DNA of 44,144 bases from Pseudomonas sp. BN417 (GTDB taxonomy: Bacteria; Pseudomonadota; Gammaproteobacteria; Pseudomonadales; Pseudomonadaceae). Positions 24,101 through 33,100 of the stretch are shown here, piece after piece (position 1 is the first letter of the stretch; every line of letters begins with the position of its first letter). The position numbers and the translations under genes were made by a program. The notes below the pieces were generated by a model that ran no database searches, was not told where the DNA came from, and saw only the letters and a program-made list of their open reading frames with translations. The stretch lies in the NCBI RefSeq assembly GCF_029871205.1, contig NZ_SSOJ01000139.1, positions 177,138 to 221,281 on the forward strand, written 5' to 3'.

Positions 24101-24514
24101 ATGAAAATCGATCCCTACCTCACCTTCGATGGCCAATGCGGCCCGGCCTTCCAGTTCTACGCCAAGGTGCTGAACGGCACCCTGGAAGCCTTCCTGACCT
24201 TCGCCGAAAGCCCGGCCTGTAACGAGGTGCCCGAGGAGTTCCGCGACAAGATCATGCATGCCCGCCTGGCGGTGGGCGACCAGGTGATCATGGGTTCGGA
24301 CTGCCCGCCCCAGGCGCCGTTCGAGGGCATCAGTGGCATCAGCATCTCGATCAACGTCGACCGCATTGCCGAGGCCGAGCGGGTGTTCAACGCCCTGGCT
24401 GAGGGTGGCCAGGTGCAGATGCCCCTGGAGAAGACCTTCTGGGCCGCGCGCTTCGGCATGCTGATGGATCAGTTCGGCGTGCCCTGGATGATCAACTGCG
24501 AGAAGGATCAATAA
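24101..24514 (+). CDS. VOC family protein (PhnB/3-demethylubiquinone-9 methyltransferase-like fold)
   Basis: A 137-residue vicinal-oxygen-chelate protein of the PhnB-like type. It has the usual start MKIDPYLTFDGQC, a mid-part with MHARLAVGDQVIMGSD, and the end FWAARFGMLMDQFGVPWMINCE. No enzyme activity can be assigned; the name PhnB does not imply phosphonate use. It forms a pair with the DGPF gene before it, with AGGAGA as ribosome-binding site. A hairpin terminator follows. Confidence 0.87.
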   Translation: MKIDPYLTFDGQCGPAFQFYAKVLNGTLEAFLTFAESPACNEVPEEFRDKIMHARLAVGDQVIMGSDCPPQAPFEGISGISISINVDRIAEAERVFNALAEGGQVQMPLEKTFWAARFGMLMDQFGVPWMINCEKDQ

Positions 24515-24530
24515 TTCTCAAAAATGACCG

Positions 24531-24560
24531 CGGCGCCGGGTAAATCCCGGCGCCGTTGAT
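24531..24560 (+). terminator. hairpin after the VOC gene
   Basis: CGGCGCCGGG (24531-24540) pairs perfectly with CCCGGCGCCG (24546-24555) around TAAAT. The T-run after it is short (TTGAT), so its strength is uncertain. Confidence 0.6.
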
Positions 24561-24597
24561 AAGCTTCTCAGGATCGAACCTCTCAAGGACCGATCCG

Positions 24598-26313
24598 ATG
24601 CGACCGCTTCAACGGCTCCGCAAGCGCGCCAGCAATTTCCAGTATCGTCGCGACTGGCTGCGCGCCGACCTCACTGCCGGCCTGTCGGTGGCCGCGGTGC
24701 AGATTCCCACCGCCATCGCCTATGCGCAGATCATCGGTTTTCCGGCCCAGGTCGGGCTCTACGCCTGCATCCTGCCCATGCTCATATACGCCCTGGTCGG
24801 CGGCTCCCGGCAGCTCATGGTCGGACCCGATGCCGCCACCGCCGCCATGGTAGCCGCCGCCATCACCCCACTGGCTGCAGGCGATCCGCAGCGGCTGATC
24901 CACCTGTCGATGATCGTCGCGGTGATGGTCGGCCTGCTGTCGATCCTCGCCGGCTTCATCCGCGCCGGCTTCATCGCCAGCTTCCTGTCGCGGCCGATCC
25001 TGGTCGGTTACCTCAACGGCATCGGCCTCAGCCTGCTGGCCGGCCAGCTGGGCAAGCTGCTGGGTTACCAGAGCGAAACCAGCGGCTTCATCGCCGGCCT
25101 GTTGGCGATGATCCGCAATCTGGCCAGCACCCACCTGCCGACGCTGGCCCTGGGTGCCGCTACCCTGTTGCTGATGATCCTGCTGCCGCGGCGCTGGCCG
25201 AGGCTGCCGACGGCCCTGGTGGCGATAGTGCTGGCTTCCGTGGCCGCCGCCTGGCTGCAACTGGACCGCCACGGCGTAGCATTGCTGGGCGCGGTCCCGG
25301 CCGGCCTGCCGGAACTGAGCTGGCCGCGCACCAGCTACCAGGAACTGCTCGGCCTGCTGCGCGATGCCACCGGCATCACCATCGTCAGTTTCTGCAGCGC
25401 CATGCTCACCGCGCGCAGCTTTGCCGCCCGCCACGGCTATGCGATCGACGCCAACCACGAGTTCATTGCCCTGGGCCTGGCCAACGTCGGCGCCGGGGTG
25501 TCCCAGGCCTTCGTCATCAGCGGCGCGGATTCGCGCACGGCGGTGAACGACCTGGTGGGCGGCAAGACCCAGCTGGTCAGCGTGGTGGTGGCCCTGGTGA
25601 TAGTCGCGGTGCTGGTATTCCTCCACGGCCCGTTGGCCTGGGTGCCCATCGCCGCCCTGGGGGCGGTGCTGATGCTGGCGGGCTGGGGGCTGATCGACTT
25701 GCGCGCGCTCAAGGCCTTCTGGCGTCTCAGCCGCTTCGAATGCGGCCTCTGCCTGCTGACCACGGTGGGCGTGCTCGGCGTCGGCGTGCTGCCCGGCATC
25801 TTCGTCGCCATCACCCTGGCCCTGCTGCGCCTCCTGTACTTCACCTACCGGCCCAGCGATGCGGTGCTGGGCTGGGTGGAGGGCGTGGACGGGCAGGTGG
25901 AGCTGGGCCGTTATCCACAGGCCAGCACCTTGCCGGGCCTGCTGATCTACCGCTTCGACGCGCCCTTGCTGTTCTTCAATGCCGATTACTTCAAGCAGCG
26001 CCTGCTGCACCTGGTGGAACAGGTGGACCATCCCCGCGCCGTGTTGCTCAACGCCGAAACCATGATCAATCTCGATCTCACTGGCCTCGCCACCCTGCGT
26101 GAAGTGCAGCAGACCCTGGCGGCCCAGGGCGTCCACTTCGGTTTCGCCCGCCTGTTGGGCCCCTCCTACGACTTGCTACAACGTTCCGGCCAGCTGGGCG
26201 AGCTGAAACCGCCGCTGGTGTTCAGCTCGGTCAGGGCGGGGATCAATGCCTACAAGATCTGGCTGGCGAAGCAGGGTGATCAAGCCTTGCCGAAGTCCGA
26301 TCCAGTCACGTAA
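24598..26313 (+). CDS. SulP family anion transporter with STAS domain
   Basis: A 571-residue inner-membrane permease of the SulP/SLC26 group (sulfate, bicarbonate, dicarboxylates). The N-terminal signature is LTAGLSVAAVQIPTAIAYAQI, and there are about 11-14 transmembrane segments up to residue 420. A cytosolic STAS domain (about 440-560) contains LLFFNADYFKQRLL and NAETMINLDLTGLATL. The start at 24598 has AAGGA upstream; the frame is open to 24556. A nucleoside/cytosine deaminase gene starts 34 bases after the stop and a cysteine synthase gene follows. This context would suit sulfate uptake, but the substrate is not proven. Confidence 0.88.
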   Translation: MRPLQRLRKRASNFQYRRDWLRADLTAGLSVAAVQIPTAIAYAQIIGFPAQVGLYACILPMLIYALVGGSRQLMVGPDAATAAMVAAAITPLAAGDPQRLIHLSMIVAVMVGLLSILAGFIRAGFIASFLSRPILVGYLNGIGLSLLAGQLGKLLGYQSETSGFIAGLLAMIRNLASTHLPTLALGAATLLLMILLPRRWPRLPTALVAIVLASVAAAWLQLDRHGVALLGAVPAGLPELSWPRTSYQELLGLLRDATGITIVSFCSAMLTARSFAARHGYAIDANHEFIALGLANVGAGVSQAFVISGADSRTAVNDLVGGKTQLVSVVVALVIVAVLVFLHGPLAWVPIAALGAVLMLAGWGLIDLRALKAFWRLSRFECGLCLLTTVGVLGVGVLPGIFVAITLALLRLLYFTYRPSDAVLGWVEGVDGQVELGRYPQASTLPGLLIYRFDAPLLFFNADYFKQRLLHLVEQVDHPRAVLLNAETMINLDLTGLATLREVQQTLAAQGVHFGFARLLGPSYDLLQRSGQLGELKPPLVFSSVRAGINAYKIWLAKQGDQALPKSDPVT

Positions 26314-26347
26314 ACAGGACCACAGGCCACTCACACAAGGAACGACC

Positions 26348-26785
26348 ATGGACCCCTTCATGCAAGCCGCGATCGAGGAAGCCCGCCAGGGCCTGGCCGA
26401 GGGTGGAATTCCCATCGGCTCGGTGATCGTCCACAAGGGCCGCATCATCGGCCGCGGCCACAACCGCCGCATCCAGGAGGGCAGCGCGATCAAGCACGGT
26501 GAGATGGACGCCTTCGAGAACGCCGGGCGCCAGCCGGCCAGCGTCTACCGCGAGGCGGTGCTCTACACCACGCTCTCGCCCTGCTCCATGTGCAGTGGCG
26601 CCATCCTGCTCTACGGCATCCCCAGGGTGGTCATCGGCGAGAACCGTACCTTCCTGGGCGAGGAAGAACTGCTGCGCTCCCGTGGCGTGCAACTGGAGGT
26701 ACTGCAGGACGCCGAGTGCGTGAAGCTGATGGAGGATTTCATCGCGGCCCGGCCGGAGTTGTGGAACGAAGACATCGGCGAGTGA
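26348..26785 (+). CDS. cytosine deaminase-like nucleobase deaminase (fungal FCY1 type)
   Basis: A 145-residue zinc deaminase of the CDA superfamily. The zinc site is His50 with catalytic Glu52 (KHGEMDAFEN) and Cys79/Cys82 (SPCSMCSGAI). It matches, from memory, the yeast cytosine deaminase Fcy1 closely: the spacing of the four key residues is the same, LYTTLSPC and YGIPR are shared, and the very end ARPELWNEDIGE corresponds to ERPQDWFEDIGE. The likely reaction is cytosine to uracil, different from the large amidohydrolase CodA of E. coli. A guanine or other base deaminase remains possible. It starts 34 bases after the SulP gene. Confidence 0.85.
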   Translation: MDPFMQAAIEEARQGLAEGGIPIGSVIVHKGRIIGRGHNRRIQEGSAIKHGEMDAFENAGRQPASVYREAVLYTTLSPCSMCSGAILLYGIPRVVIGENRTFLGEEELLRSRGVQLEVLQDAECVKLMEDFIAARPELWNEDIGE

Positions 26786-26845
26786 GAGGTGGGTGGGGTC
26801 TAGACTGAAACTGTTCGTCCCCATGCGACTTCCCGGAGGTGCGGC

Positions 26846-27829
26846 ATGGCGATCCGCGACGGTTTTATCGGCAGCGTCGGCAACACGCCGCTACTGCGTC
26901 TCGGCCGGCTCTGTGACGAGACCGGCTGCGAGATCCTGGCCAAGGCCGAATTCCTCAACCCCGGCGGCTCGGTCAAGGACCGCGCCGCCCGCTTCATCCT
27001 CGAAGACGCCGAGCGCCAGGGCCGCCTGGCGCCGGGCGGCACAGTGGTCGAAGGCACCGCCGGCAATACCGGCATCGGCCTGGCGCATATCTGCGCGGCG
27101 CGAGGCTACCGCTGCATCATCGTGATCCCGGACAACCAGTCCCCGGAAAAGCTGGACCTGCTGCGCACCCTGGGTGCCGAGGTGCGGCCGGTACCGCCCA
27201 AGCCCTACAAGGACCCGGACAACTACCAGAAGATCGCCGGCCGGCTGGCCAACGAACTGCCGGGCGCCATCTGGGCCAACCAGTTCGACAACACCGCCAA
27301 CCGCCAGGCCCACTATGCGACCACCGGCCCGGAAATCTGGGCCGAGACCGGCGGCCGCGTGGATGCCTTCGTCTGCGCCACCGGCACCGGCGGCACCCTG
27401 GCCGGCGTCGCGCGCTACCTCAAGGAGCGTGATCCCAAGGTGCGCATCGTCCTCGCCGATCCCATGGGCAGCGCGCTGTACAGCTGGGTGAAGACGGGCG
27501 AACTGCTGGCCGAGGGCAGTTCCATCACCGAAGGCATCGGCACCACGCGGATCACCGCCAACCTCGAAGGAACGCCGATAGACGACGCGGTGCAGGTGGA
27601 CGACCCGGCCTGCGTGGCCATGGTCTACCGCCTGCTGCGGGAGGAGGGGCTGTTCGTCGGCGGCTCCTCCGGCATCAACCTGGCGGCCGCCGTGCAGGTG
27701 GCCCGCGAGTTGGGGCCGGGGCACCGGATCGTGACCCTGCTTTGTGATCGGGGTGGGCTTTATGCCGGGCGGTTGTTCAATCCGGAGTGGTTGAAGGAGA
27801 AGGGATTGGCGGAGGCGGCTGGGGTCTAG
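26846..27829 (+). CDS. cysteine synthase (O-acetylserine sulfhydrylase)
   Basis: A 327-residue fold-type II PLP enzyme forming cysteine from O-acetylserine and sulfide. It starts MAIRDGFIGSVGNTPLLRL; the PLP lysine is Lys44 in NPGGSVKDRAA; the phosphate-contacting loop is EGTAGNTGIG; GGSSGIN is near the C-terminus. It belongs to the longer CysK-like group with YKDPDNYQKIAGRL and GPEIWAETGGRVD rather than CysM. A GGAGGT ribosome-binding site precedes the ATG. Its place after SulP and the deaminase suggests an operon; a sulfate permease and a cysteine synthase together fit sulfur assimilation. Confidence 0.92.
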   Translation: MAIRDGFIGSVGNTPLLRLGRLCDETGCEILAKAEFLNPGGSVKDRAARFILEDAERQGRLAPGGTVVEGTAGNTGIGLAHICAARGYRCIIVIPDNQSPEKLDLLRTLGAEVRPVPPKPYKDPDNYQKIAGRLANELPGAIWANQFDNTANRQAHYATTGPEIWAETGGRVDAFVCATGTGGTLAGVARYLKERDPKVRIVLADPMGSALYSWVKTGELLAEGSSITEGIGTTRITANLEGTPIDDAVQVDDPACVAMVYRLLREEGLFVGGSSGINLAAAVQVARELGPGHRIVTLLCDRGGLYAGRLFNPEWLKEKGLAEAAGV

Positions 27830-27860
27830 TCCGTCGCCCTGCTGCCGGCGGGGAGCCGAT

Positions 27861-27925
27861 CGTAGGGTGCGCCATGCGCACCGGAACACCGTGCGGAGAT
27901 GGCGGTGCGCGCAGCGCACCCTACG
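27861..27925. repeat. inverted repeat CGTAGGGTGCGC
   Basis: CGTAGGGTGCGC (27861-27872) and GCGCACCCTACG (27914-27925) are perfect 12-base complements; GCGCACC and GGTGCGC words inside add pairing. It is a common dispersed bacterial repeat type, located after the cysteine synthase gene. Confidence 0.7.
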
Positions 27926-27946
27926 GGGAGTAGCCGGCGCGAGTCA

Positions 27947-27983
27947 CCCCTCTCCGCTTCAGGGAGAGGGGCCGGGGGAGAGG
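27947..27983. repeat. CCCCTCTCC/GGAGAGGGG repeat
   Basis: CCCCTCTCC (27947-27955) pairs with GGAGAGGGG (27963-27971), followed by GCCGGGGGAGAGGG. It lies just beyond the SnoaL gene stop between convergent genes and might also end transcription. Confidence 0.6.
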
Positions 27984-27986
27984 GCG

Positions 27987-28463
27987 TTACCAGCCGAGCT
28001 GCTTGTTGAAGCCCAGGGCGTCGTAGTAGTCGCCCTGGTAGGTGATCTTGCCGTTCTTCACGCGGACGAAACTGACTCCCTCGAACTTCAACGGCTTGTT
28101 GGTGGCCGGGGTCTCGGCACTCCAGGCGCCGCTGTTGGTGCCGGCGAACTCCCACTGGAAGGCGATGCCGTCGGCACTGACGATGGGCTCGCTGGTCATC
28201 TTCCAGGTGAGGTTCGGCACGGCGGTGACGAACACCTTGATCACATTGTCGCGGGCGGCCGCCCGACCCTGCTGCGGGGTGCCGACGGTGGCGTCGAAGT
28301 ACACCGCGTCCTCGGCCAGGAAGCTGGCGGCCTTGTCGACGTCGTGGGCGTTCCAGGCGGCCATGTAGCCGTCGACTATGGCCTTGGCATCGTCGGCTGC
28401 CTGGACCAGGCCGGCCGTGGCGCAAAGCAGGATGAAGCTGAAAGTACGCAAGGTGTTACGCAT
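27987..28463 (-). CDS. exported SnoaL/DUF4440-like protein
   Basis: A 158-residue protein with a signal peptide (about 1-22, ending LVQAAD) and a single SnoaL-like alpha-beta barrel (NTF2 superfamily): VDGYMAAWNAHDVDKAASFL at the start, then DAVYFDA, FQWEFAGTNSG and KITYQGDYYDALGF. Such domains bind small molecules or act as polyketide cyclases; this one is periplasmic and of unknown ligand. It lies downstream of patD on the same strand, but a 171-base stretch with repeat copy C separates them, so it may have its own promoter. Confidence 0.8.
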   Translation of the reverse strand: MRNTLRTFSFILLCATAGLVQAADDAKAIVDGYMAAWNAHDVDKAASFLAEDAVYFDATVGTPQQGRAAARDNVIKVFVTAVPNLTWKMTSEPIVSADGIAFQWEFAGTNSGAWSAETPATNKPLKFEGVSFVRVKNGKITYQGDYYDALGFNKQLGW

Positions 28464-28513
28464 TGCTTTTTCTCCTGGTGGTGGGGCGTGCTGCTGGTGG
28501 GCGGACTTGCCGC

Positions 28514-28617
28514 CCTTGTGGGGGCGAATTCATTCGCTATGGGCAGCGTAGCTGCCCCCTGGGACTCCCAAGGGCAGGCCGGCGGCCTGCTCAGCGACTG
28601 AAGTCGCCCCCACAAGG
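28514..28617 (+). repeat. ~100-bp arm-and-two-hairpin element, copy C
   Basis: Left arm 28514-28538 and right arm 28593-28617 pair over 25 bases with a few mismatches. The inner hairpins are GGGCAGC-GTA-GCTGCCC (28541-28557) and GCAGGCC-GGC-GGCCTGC (28574-28590). It has the same orientation as copy B. It lies between the patD stop and the SnoaL start. Confidence 0.85.
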
Positions 28618-28634
28618 AGCGAGGTCAGCCTGGG

Positions 28635-30059
28635 TCAGTGCTTGAACATCACATGGCGCACTGCGGTGTAGTCCTCCAGGCCGTACATGGACATGTCCTT
28701 GCCATAGCCGGAGTGCTTGACCCCGCCGTGGGGCATTTCGCTGACCAGCATGAAATGAGTGTTGACCCAGGTGCAGCCGTATTGAAGGCGCGCGGACAGG
28801 CGGTGGGCGCGGCCCACATCAGCGGTCCAGAGGGAGGAAGCCAGGCCGTAGTCGGAGTCGTTGGCCCAGGCCAGCACCTGCTCCTCGTCGTCGAAGGCGG
28901 TGACCGAGACCACCGGGCCGAACACTTCGCGGCAGACGATCTCATCAATCTGGCGGGCGCCGGCCAGCACCGTGGGCTGGAAGAAGAAACCCGGGCCGTC
29001 GACGCGCGCACCACCGGTGATCACCTGGATGTGCGGCAGGGCGCTGGCGCGCTGGACGAAACCTTCGACACGCTCAAGATGCTGCTCGGTGATCAGCGGG
29101 CCGAGCTCGGTGGCCGGGTCGTCCTGCAGGCCGGTGCGGATGCTGCCGACGGCTTCGCCGAGCTTGGCCACGAACTTCTCGTAGATGCCCTGCTGCGCGT
29201 AGATGCGGCAGGCAGCGGTGCAGTCCTGCCCGGCGTTGTAGAAGCCGAAGGTGCGGATGCCCTCGACGGCGGCGTCGATGTCGGCGTCGTCGAAGATGAT
29301 CACCGGGGCCTTGCCGCCCAGCTCCATGTGCATGCGTTTCACGCTGTCGGCGGTGCCTTTGATGATCCGCGAGCCGGTGGCCACCGATCCGGTCAGCGAG
29401 ACCATGCGCACTTTCGGGTGGGTGGTCAGCGGTTCGCCGACGCTCGGGCCGCGGCCGAAGACCAGGTTGACCACGCCGGCGGGGAAGAGCTCGTTGATGA
29501 ATTCGGCCAGCTTGAGGGCGGTCAGCGGGGTCTGCTCGGAGGGTTTCAGCACCACGGTGTTGCCGGCGGCCAGGGCCGGGCCGAGTTTCCAGGCGGCCAT
29601 CATCAGCGGGTAGTTCCACGGTGCGATGGAGGCGACCACGCCGACCGGGTCGCGGCGGATCATCGAGGTGTGCCCGGGCAGGTACTCGCCGGCGGCGGAA
29701 CCGCTCATGCAGCGGCTGGCACCGGCGAAGAAGCGGAACACGTCGGCGATGGCCGGCAGCTCGTCGTTCAGCGCGGCGGCGTAGGGCTTGCCACAGTTCT
29801 GCGATTCCAGGCGGGCGAGTTCCTCGGCGTGGGCGTCTATCTTGTCGGCGAGCTTGAGCAGCAGGGTGGCGCGCTCTTTCGGCGGGGTTTGCGACCAGGC
29901 CGGGAAGGCGGCGTCGGCGGCCTGCACGGCGGCATCCACCTGGGCCGGGCTGGCCTCGGCGATTTCCACCAGGGCGGTGCCCAGGGACGGGTTGAGCACG
30001 GCAAGGCTCGGGCCTTCGCCGGCGATGAGCTGGCCGTTGATCAGGAGTTTGGTTTGCAT
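28635..30059 (-). CDS. patD: gamma-aminobutyraldehyde dehydrogenase (PatD/YdcW type)
   Basis: A 474-residue NAD-dependent aldehyde dehydrogenase. The catalytic pair is Glu246 (MELGGKAP) and Cys280 ([11 protein letters not shown]). Across its length it resembles E. coli PatD (YdcW) as I recall it: [10 protein letters not shown] start, [33 protein letters not shown] and the end [15 protein letters not shown]. The reaction is 4-aminobutanal to GABA in putrescine breakdown. It is the distal gene after the ydcSTUV-like transporter, as in E. coli, though a 174-base repeat element lies between. Confidence 0.9.
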   Translation of the reverse strand: MQTKLLINGQLIAGEGPSLAVLNPSLGTALVEIAEASPAQVDAAVQAADAAFPAWSQTPPKERATLLLKLADKIDAHAEELARLESQNCGKPYAAALNDELPAIADVFRFFAGASRCMSGSAAGEYLPGHTSMIRRDPVGVVASIAPWNYPLMMAAWKLGPALAAGNTVVLKPSEQTPLTALKLAEFINELFPAGVVNLVFGRGPSVGEPLTTHPKVRMVSLTGSVATGSRIIKGTADSVKRMHMELGGKAPVIIFDDADIDAAVEGIRTFGFYNAGQDCTAACRIYAQQGIYEKFVAKLGEAVGSIRTGLQDDPATELGPLITEQHLERVEGFVQRASALPHIQVITGGARVDGPGFFFQPTVLAGARQIDEIVCREVFGPVVSVTAFDDEEQVLAWANDSDYGLASSLWTADVGRAHRLSARLQYGCTWVNTHFMLVSEMPHGGVKHSGYGKDMSMYGLEDYTAVRHVMFKH

Positions 30060-30082
30060 GGGGTGGGTCCTCGTTCGGTCTA

Positions 30083-30225
30083 GCCCCTCTCCCCCTGGGA
30101 GAGGGGTTGGGGTGAGGGTTGTTGTGTGCGGCTCGGACTACCCTCTTCCGATCGCGGCCCGCCCCGGCCCCTCTCCCGGAGGGAGAAGGGAGGGGAGAAA
30201 AGCGAGGGAGAGGGAGGCGGCCTGA
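30083..30225. repeat. composite CCCCTCTCCC repeat, copy 1 in the ydc operon
   Basis: CCCCTCTCCCC/GGGAGAGGGG opens the element, followed by TTGGGGTGAGGG, a spacer, CTACCCTCTTCC, and GGCCCCTCTCCCGGAGGGAG. The same order of words occurs at 33101-33195. It lies between ydcV and patD. Confidence 0.7.
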
Positions 30226-30233
30226 AACTGTCT

Positions 30234-31040
30234 TTACTTCCCGCTCCCCGCCACGCCCTCGCCACCCTTGGTCAGGTAGTAGGCGCCGAGGATGGGCAGC
30301 ATGGTCACCAGCATCACCAGCATGGCGACCACGTTGGTCACCGGGACGTCGCGCGGGCGGCTGAGCTGGTTGAGCAGCCAGATCGGCAGCGTGCGCTCAT
30401 GGCCGGCGGTGAAGGTGGTGACGATGATCTCGTCGAAGGACAGCGCGAAGGCCAGCATGCCGCCCGCCAGCAGGGCCGAGCCGAGGTTCGGCAGGATGAT
30501 GTGGCGGAAGGTCTGCCAGCCGTCGGCGCCCAGGTCCATCGAGGCTTCGATGAGGCTGTGGGAGGTGCGGCGGAAACGCGCGATCACATTGTTGTGGACG
30601 ATCACCACGCAGAAGGTGGCGTGGCCGATGACGATGGTCAGCATCCCCGGCTCTATCCCTAAGCCCTTGAACGCCGAGAGCAGGGCGATGCCGGTGATGA
30701 TGCCGGGCAGGGCGATGGGCAGGATCAGCATCAGCGAGATGCCTTCCTTGCCGAAGAAGTCGCGGCGGTAGAGCGCGGCCGCGGCCAGGGTGCCGAGCAC
30801 CAGGGCGATCAGGGTGGCGAGTGCGGCCACCTGTGCCGACAGCTTGATCGCTTCCACCACGTCGGCGCGGCCGAAGGCGACGCTGAACCAGTGCAGGGTG
30901 AAGCCCTGCGGCGGGAAGCTGAAGGCCGCGTCTTCGGTGTTGAAGGCGTACATGAAGATGATCAGGATCGGGATGTGCAGGAAGGCCAGCCCGCCCCAGG
31001 CGGCGGCTTTCAGGCCCCAGGTCGCTTGCTCAGAGTGCAT
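30234..31040 (-). CDS. ydcV: ABC transporter permease, YdcV/PotI type
   Basis: A 268-residue inner-membrane permease of the polyamine-type ABC importer. There are six transmembrane helices. The EAA motif that contacts the ATPase is [20 protein letters not shown] (about 166-185). N-terminal [13 protein letters not shown] is typical of PotI/YdcV. Its first 11 bases overlap the end of ydcU, so the two are translationally coupled. Substrate is inferred as putrescine or a related polyamine from the neighbouring PatD-type dehydrogenases. Confidence 0.9.
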   Translation of the reverse strand: MHSEQATWGLKAAAWGGLAFLHIPILIIFMYAFNTEDAAFSFPPQGFTLHWFSVAFGRADVVEAIKLSAQVAALATLIALVLGTLAAAALYRRDFFGKEGISLMLILPIALPGIITGIALLSAFKGLGIEPGMLTIVIGHATFCVVIVHNNVIARFRRTSHSLIEASMDLGADGWQTFRHIILPNLGSALLAGGMLAFALSFDEIIVTTFTAGHERTLPIWLLNQLSRPRDVPVTNVVAMLVMLVTMLPILGAYYLTKGGEGVAGSGK

Positions 31041-31980
31041 CGAAGGCCCCCAGACGTTTGACGATGGACAGGTAGATGGCGATCAGCACGATCGGCACCA
31101 GGGTGAAGGCGGCGGCCATGGGCATGTTGCCGATGGCGCCCTGCTGGGCGTAGACCATGCTGCCGATGAAGTAGCCGGGCGGGCCCACCAGCTGCGGCAC
31201 GATGAAGTCGCCGAGGGTGAGGCTGAAGGTGAAGATGGAGCCGGCGGCGATGCCTGGGATGGACAGCGGCAGGATCACCTGCATGAAGGTCTGACGCGGG
31301 TGTGCGCCAAGGTCCGCCGAAGCCTGCAGCAGTGACGGCGGCAGGCGTTCGAGGGAAGCCTGGATCGGCAGGATCATGAACGGCAGCCAGATGTAGACGA
31401 ACACCAGGAAGCGCCCAAGGTGCGAAGTCGACAGGGTGTTGCCACCCACTCCAGGCACGCCCAGCAAGAGTTCCAGCAATGGCTGCAGATGCAGCATCTG
31501 GACGAACCACATCACTACGCCGCCCTTGGCCAGCAGCAGGGTCCAGGCGTAGGCCTTGACGATGTAGCTGGCCCACATGGGCATCATCACCGCGATGTAG
31601 AAGAACGCCTTGGTCTTGCCCGTGGTGTAGCGCGCCATGTAGTAGGCGATGGGGAAGGCCAGGGCGGCGCTGGCGATGGACACGGCGACCGCCATGCCCA
31701 GGGTGCGCAGGATGATGTCGAAGTTGGCCGCCTGGAACAGCGCGGCGAAGTTGGCCAGGGTCAGGTCCGGCGTCACCGCCATGGTGAAGTCGTCGAAGGT
31801 GTAGAAGCCCTGCCAGAGCAGGGTCAGCAACGACCCCAGATAGATGGCGCCGAACCACAGCAGCGGTGGTACCAGCAGCAGCGAGAGATACAGGGTCGGC
31901 TTGCGGTAGAGCAGGTTCGACAGCCGCCGCAGCAGGCCGTTGGCGGCCTGGGGCCGCTCGGCGTTGAGGGTCAGTTCCAT
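31030..31980 (-). CDS. ydcU: ABC transporter permease, YdcU/PotH type
   Basis: A 316-residue permease partner of YdcV, with six helices: the first is [20 protein letters not shown]. The EAA loop is [20 protein letters not shown]. The start at 31980 ([11 protein letters not shown]) follows the ydcT stop by one base. The frame is open to 32280, but that part is antisense-like arginine- and serine-rich shadow of ydcT. It overlaps ydcV by 11 bases. Confidence 0.9.
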   Translation of the reverse strand: MELTLNAERPQAANGLLRRLSNLLYRKPTLYLSLLLVPPLLWFGAIYLGSLLTLLWQGFYTFDDFTMAVTPDLTLANFAALFQAANFDIILRTLGMAVAVSIASAALAFPIAYYMARYTTGKTKAFFYIAVMMPMWASYIVKAYAWTLLLAKGGVVMWFVQMLHLQPLLELLLGVPGVGGNTLSTSHLGRFLVFVYIWLPFMILPIQASLERLPPSLLQASADLGAHPRQTFMQVILPLSIPGIAAGSIFTFSLTLGDFIVPQLVGPPGYFIGSMVYAQQGAIGNMPMAAAFTLVPIVLIAIYLSIVKRLGAFDAL

Positions 31981-31981
31981 G

Positions 31982-33007
31982 TCACAGGCCCTCGCTGAGC
32001 TGGACCATGGCATCGCGGGCCCAGCGGGCGGTGACCACCTGGCCTTGCTGGTGCAGCGGCGCGGCGTCCTGCCACTGGTTGTTGGCCAGGCTGACGCAAA
32101 GGTTCTGGCCGTTGTCCAGGCGGATCTCGTAGCGAGTGGCGGCTCCCTGGTACTGGATATCGTGGAGCAGGCCGCTGATTTCCACCTCGTGGCTGGCCGC
32201 CTCGCCCTGGGCGAAGCGGATGTGCTCTGGACGGATGGAGAAGGGCTGCGCCGCGCCGGTGAGCTGGCGTGCGAGGTCACCGCGCAGCACGTTGGAGGTG
32301 CCGACGAACTCGGCCACGAAGGGCGTGGCCGGCTTCATGTAGAGGTTGCGCGGGGTGTCCACCTGCTCGATGCGGCCCTTGTTGAACACCGCCACGCGGT
32401 CGGACATGGACAGCGCCTCGCCCTGGTCGTGGGTGACGAAGATGAAGGTGATGCCGAGCTGGCGCTGCAGCTTCTTCAGTTCGCTCTGCATCTGCTCGCG
32501 CAGCTTGAGGTCGAGCGCGCCCAGGGGCTCGTCCAGCAGCAGCACGCGCGGGCGGTTGACCAGCGCACGGGCCAGGGCCACGCGCTGGCGCTGGCCGCCG
32601 GAGAGTTGTGCGGGTTTTCTGTCGCCGTAGCCGGCCAGGGCGACCATGCCCAAGGCTTCTTCGGCACGGTTGTGGCGCTCTGCCTTGCCCACGCCCTTGA
32701 CCTTGAGGCCGTAGGCGACGTTGTCGCGCACGTTCATGTGCGGGAACAGCGCGTAGTCCTGGAACACGGTGTTCACATCGCGCTCGTAGGGCGGCAGGCC
32801 GGCGGCCTCCTCGCCATGGATGCGGATTGAGCCCGAGCTGGGTTGCTCGAAGCCGGCGATCAGGCGCAGGCAGGTGGTCTTGCCTGAGCCGGAAGGGCCG
32901 AGCATCGAGAAGAACTCGCCGTCCTTGATATCGATGGATACCCGGTCAACGGCCTTGACCTCGCCGAACTGGCGGGAAACCTGGGTGAATTGGACGGCAA
33001 GTGTCAT
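31982..33007 (-). CDS. ydcT: polyamine-type ABC transporter ATPase, YdcT/PotA type
   Basis: A 341-residue ATPase. Walker A is GPSGSGKTT (37-45), the signature is LSGGQRQR (135-142), Walker B is LLLDEP (156-161), and the H-loop histidine is in FVTHDQGEA. A C-terminal TOBE domain (about 275-341) has SIRPEHIRF. The start at 33007 with GGAGCACCTC-type upstream sequence fits the family; the frame is open to 33085. It stops one base before ydcU. A composite repeat lies between it and ydcS upstream, possibly setting the excess of binding protein over transporter. Confidence 0.92.
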   Translation of the reverse strand: MTLAVQFTQVSRQFGEVKAVDRVSIDIKDGEFFSMLGPSGSGKTTCLRLIAGFEQPSSGSIRIHGEEAAGLPPYERDVNTVFQDYALFPHMNVRDNVAYGLKVKGVGKAERHNRAEEALGMVALAGYGDRKPAQLSGGQRQRVALARALVNRPRVLLLDEPLGALDLKLREQMQSELKKLQRQLGITFIFVTHDQGEALSMSDRVAVFNKGRIEQVDTPRNLYMKPATPFVAEFVGTSNVLRGDLARQLTGAAQPFSIRPEHIRFAQGEAASHEVEISGLLHDIQYQGAATRYEIRLDNGQNLCVSLANNQWQDAAPLHQQGQVVTARWARDAMVQLSEGL

Positions 33008-33100
33008 GGTGAGGTGCTCCGGTGACGCGAAAAAAGACGTGACCTGGGTGGGGCCTCGCAACTGGAGGCCCTGCGGGAATCTCATGTGGCAGGAGGTAGC

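Noticed and set aside
31981-32280. N-terminal extension of ydcU across ydcT
   Set aside because: The extension is a frame shadow of ydcT; the ATG at 31980 gives the normal family start.
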